Source of the DNA: Tetrahymena thermophila SB210
Taxonomy: Eukaryota; Ciliophora; Oligohymenophorea; Hymenostomatida; Tetrahymenidae
Assembly (NCBI RefSeq): GCF_000189635.1
Contig: NW_002476027.1
Coordinates: 186,001 to 250,000, forward strand
DNA: 64,000 bases
Direction: 5' to 3'
The notes below the pieces were generated by a model. The model saw only the letters and a list, made by a program, of their open reading frames with translations. It ran no database searches and was not told the origin of the DNA. A program made the position numbers and the translations under genes. Below, piece by piece: positions 63,865-64,000 of this stretch (positions within the stretch are counted from its first letter, which is position 1; each line of letters begins with the position of its first letter).

Positions 63865-64000
63865 TTTTTATGTAGGAGCGAACCAGTATTATAAATTATT
63901 GTATATTGATTTCAAATATTTAAGATTTATTTTTTTTAGCAAATATTTGTTAAGAGTATTGATTAATTGTCTGTCTCTTTTACTAATTTTTGTTTGTTTG
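63865..64000. other. Upstream flank of LRR gene
   Basis: The last 136 bp are AT-rich and end in a TTTG-repeat-like tract. Probably 5' leader or promoter of the LRR gene. Nothing else seen. Confidence 0.4.

Noticed and set aside
1-64000. Telomere repeats, chromosome-breakage motif, transposase or reverse-transcriptase genes
   Set aside because: None seen on either strand; the repeats present are simple A/T-rich tracts.

Overview
The window reads as nuclear DNA of an oligohymenophorean ciliate, most likely Tetrahymena or a close relative. It is extremely AT-rich, and its conserved genes stay open only if TAA and TAG are read as glutamine and TGA is the sole stop. Introns are GT...AG, AT-rich and mostly about 40-350 nt, much longer than Paramecium introns. 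Under the standard code almost every gene falls apart into short pieces, so all gene models here were rebuilt by hand with the ciliate code. In nearly every model the exon phases close exactly from ATG to TGA.

Layout. 1-8 kb: a partial ankyrin gene (-), a Q/N-rich hypothetical (+), a small type I membrane protein (+) and an acidic hypothetical (-). 8-18.5 kb, all on the minus strand: casein kinase 2 regulatory subunit beta, a JMJD6-type JmjC oxygenase with a Ser/Arg tail, and a 1,426-aa cyclic-nucleotide-binding-domain protein. 18.4-22 kb: gene-poor. 22-26.5 kb: a plasma-membrane-type Ca2+-ATPase in nine exons (+). 27.5-29.7 kb (-): a divergent ATG8-like protein without the lipidation glycine, and a Pam16/Tim16-like protein with a long acidic tail. 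30.9-37.2 kb: a 2,042-aa membrane protein (+). 38-43.4 kb: a CCCH zinc finger plus ankyrin protein (+), a GSKIP-domain protein (-) and UNC119 (-). 47-48.8 kb: a hypothetical (+). 51.2-57.4 kb: a 16-exon protein that combines LamG-like, SelW/Rdx-like and CHORD-like modules (+). 60.6-63.9 kb: a leucine-rich-repeat protein (-).

The genes do not form one pathway and nothing suggests operons. Several fit signalling and cilium-rich cell biology: CK2, a cNMP-binding protein, a Ca2+ pump, UNC119 (a lipid-cargo carrier for cilia) and a GSKIP-domain protein. Two are organelle machinery: a Pam16-like mitochondrial import factor and an ATG8-like protein. The strongest leads are the glycine-less ATG8-like protein, the acidic Pam16 extension, the LamG/Rdx/CHORD architecture and the phase-locked LRR exons. 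No rRNA, convincing tRNA, transposon, CRISPR array, telomere repeat or chromosome-breakage motif was found.
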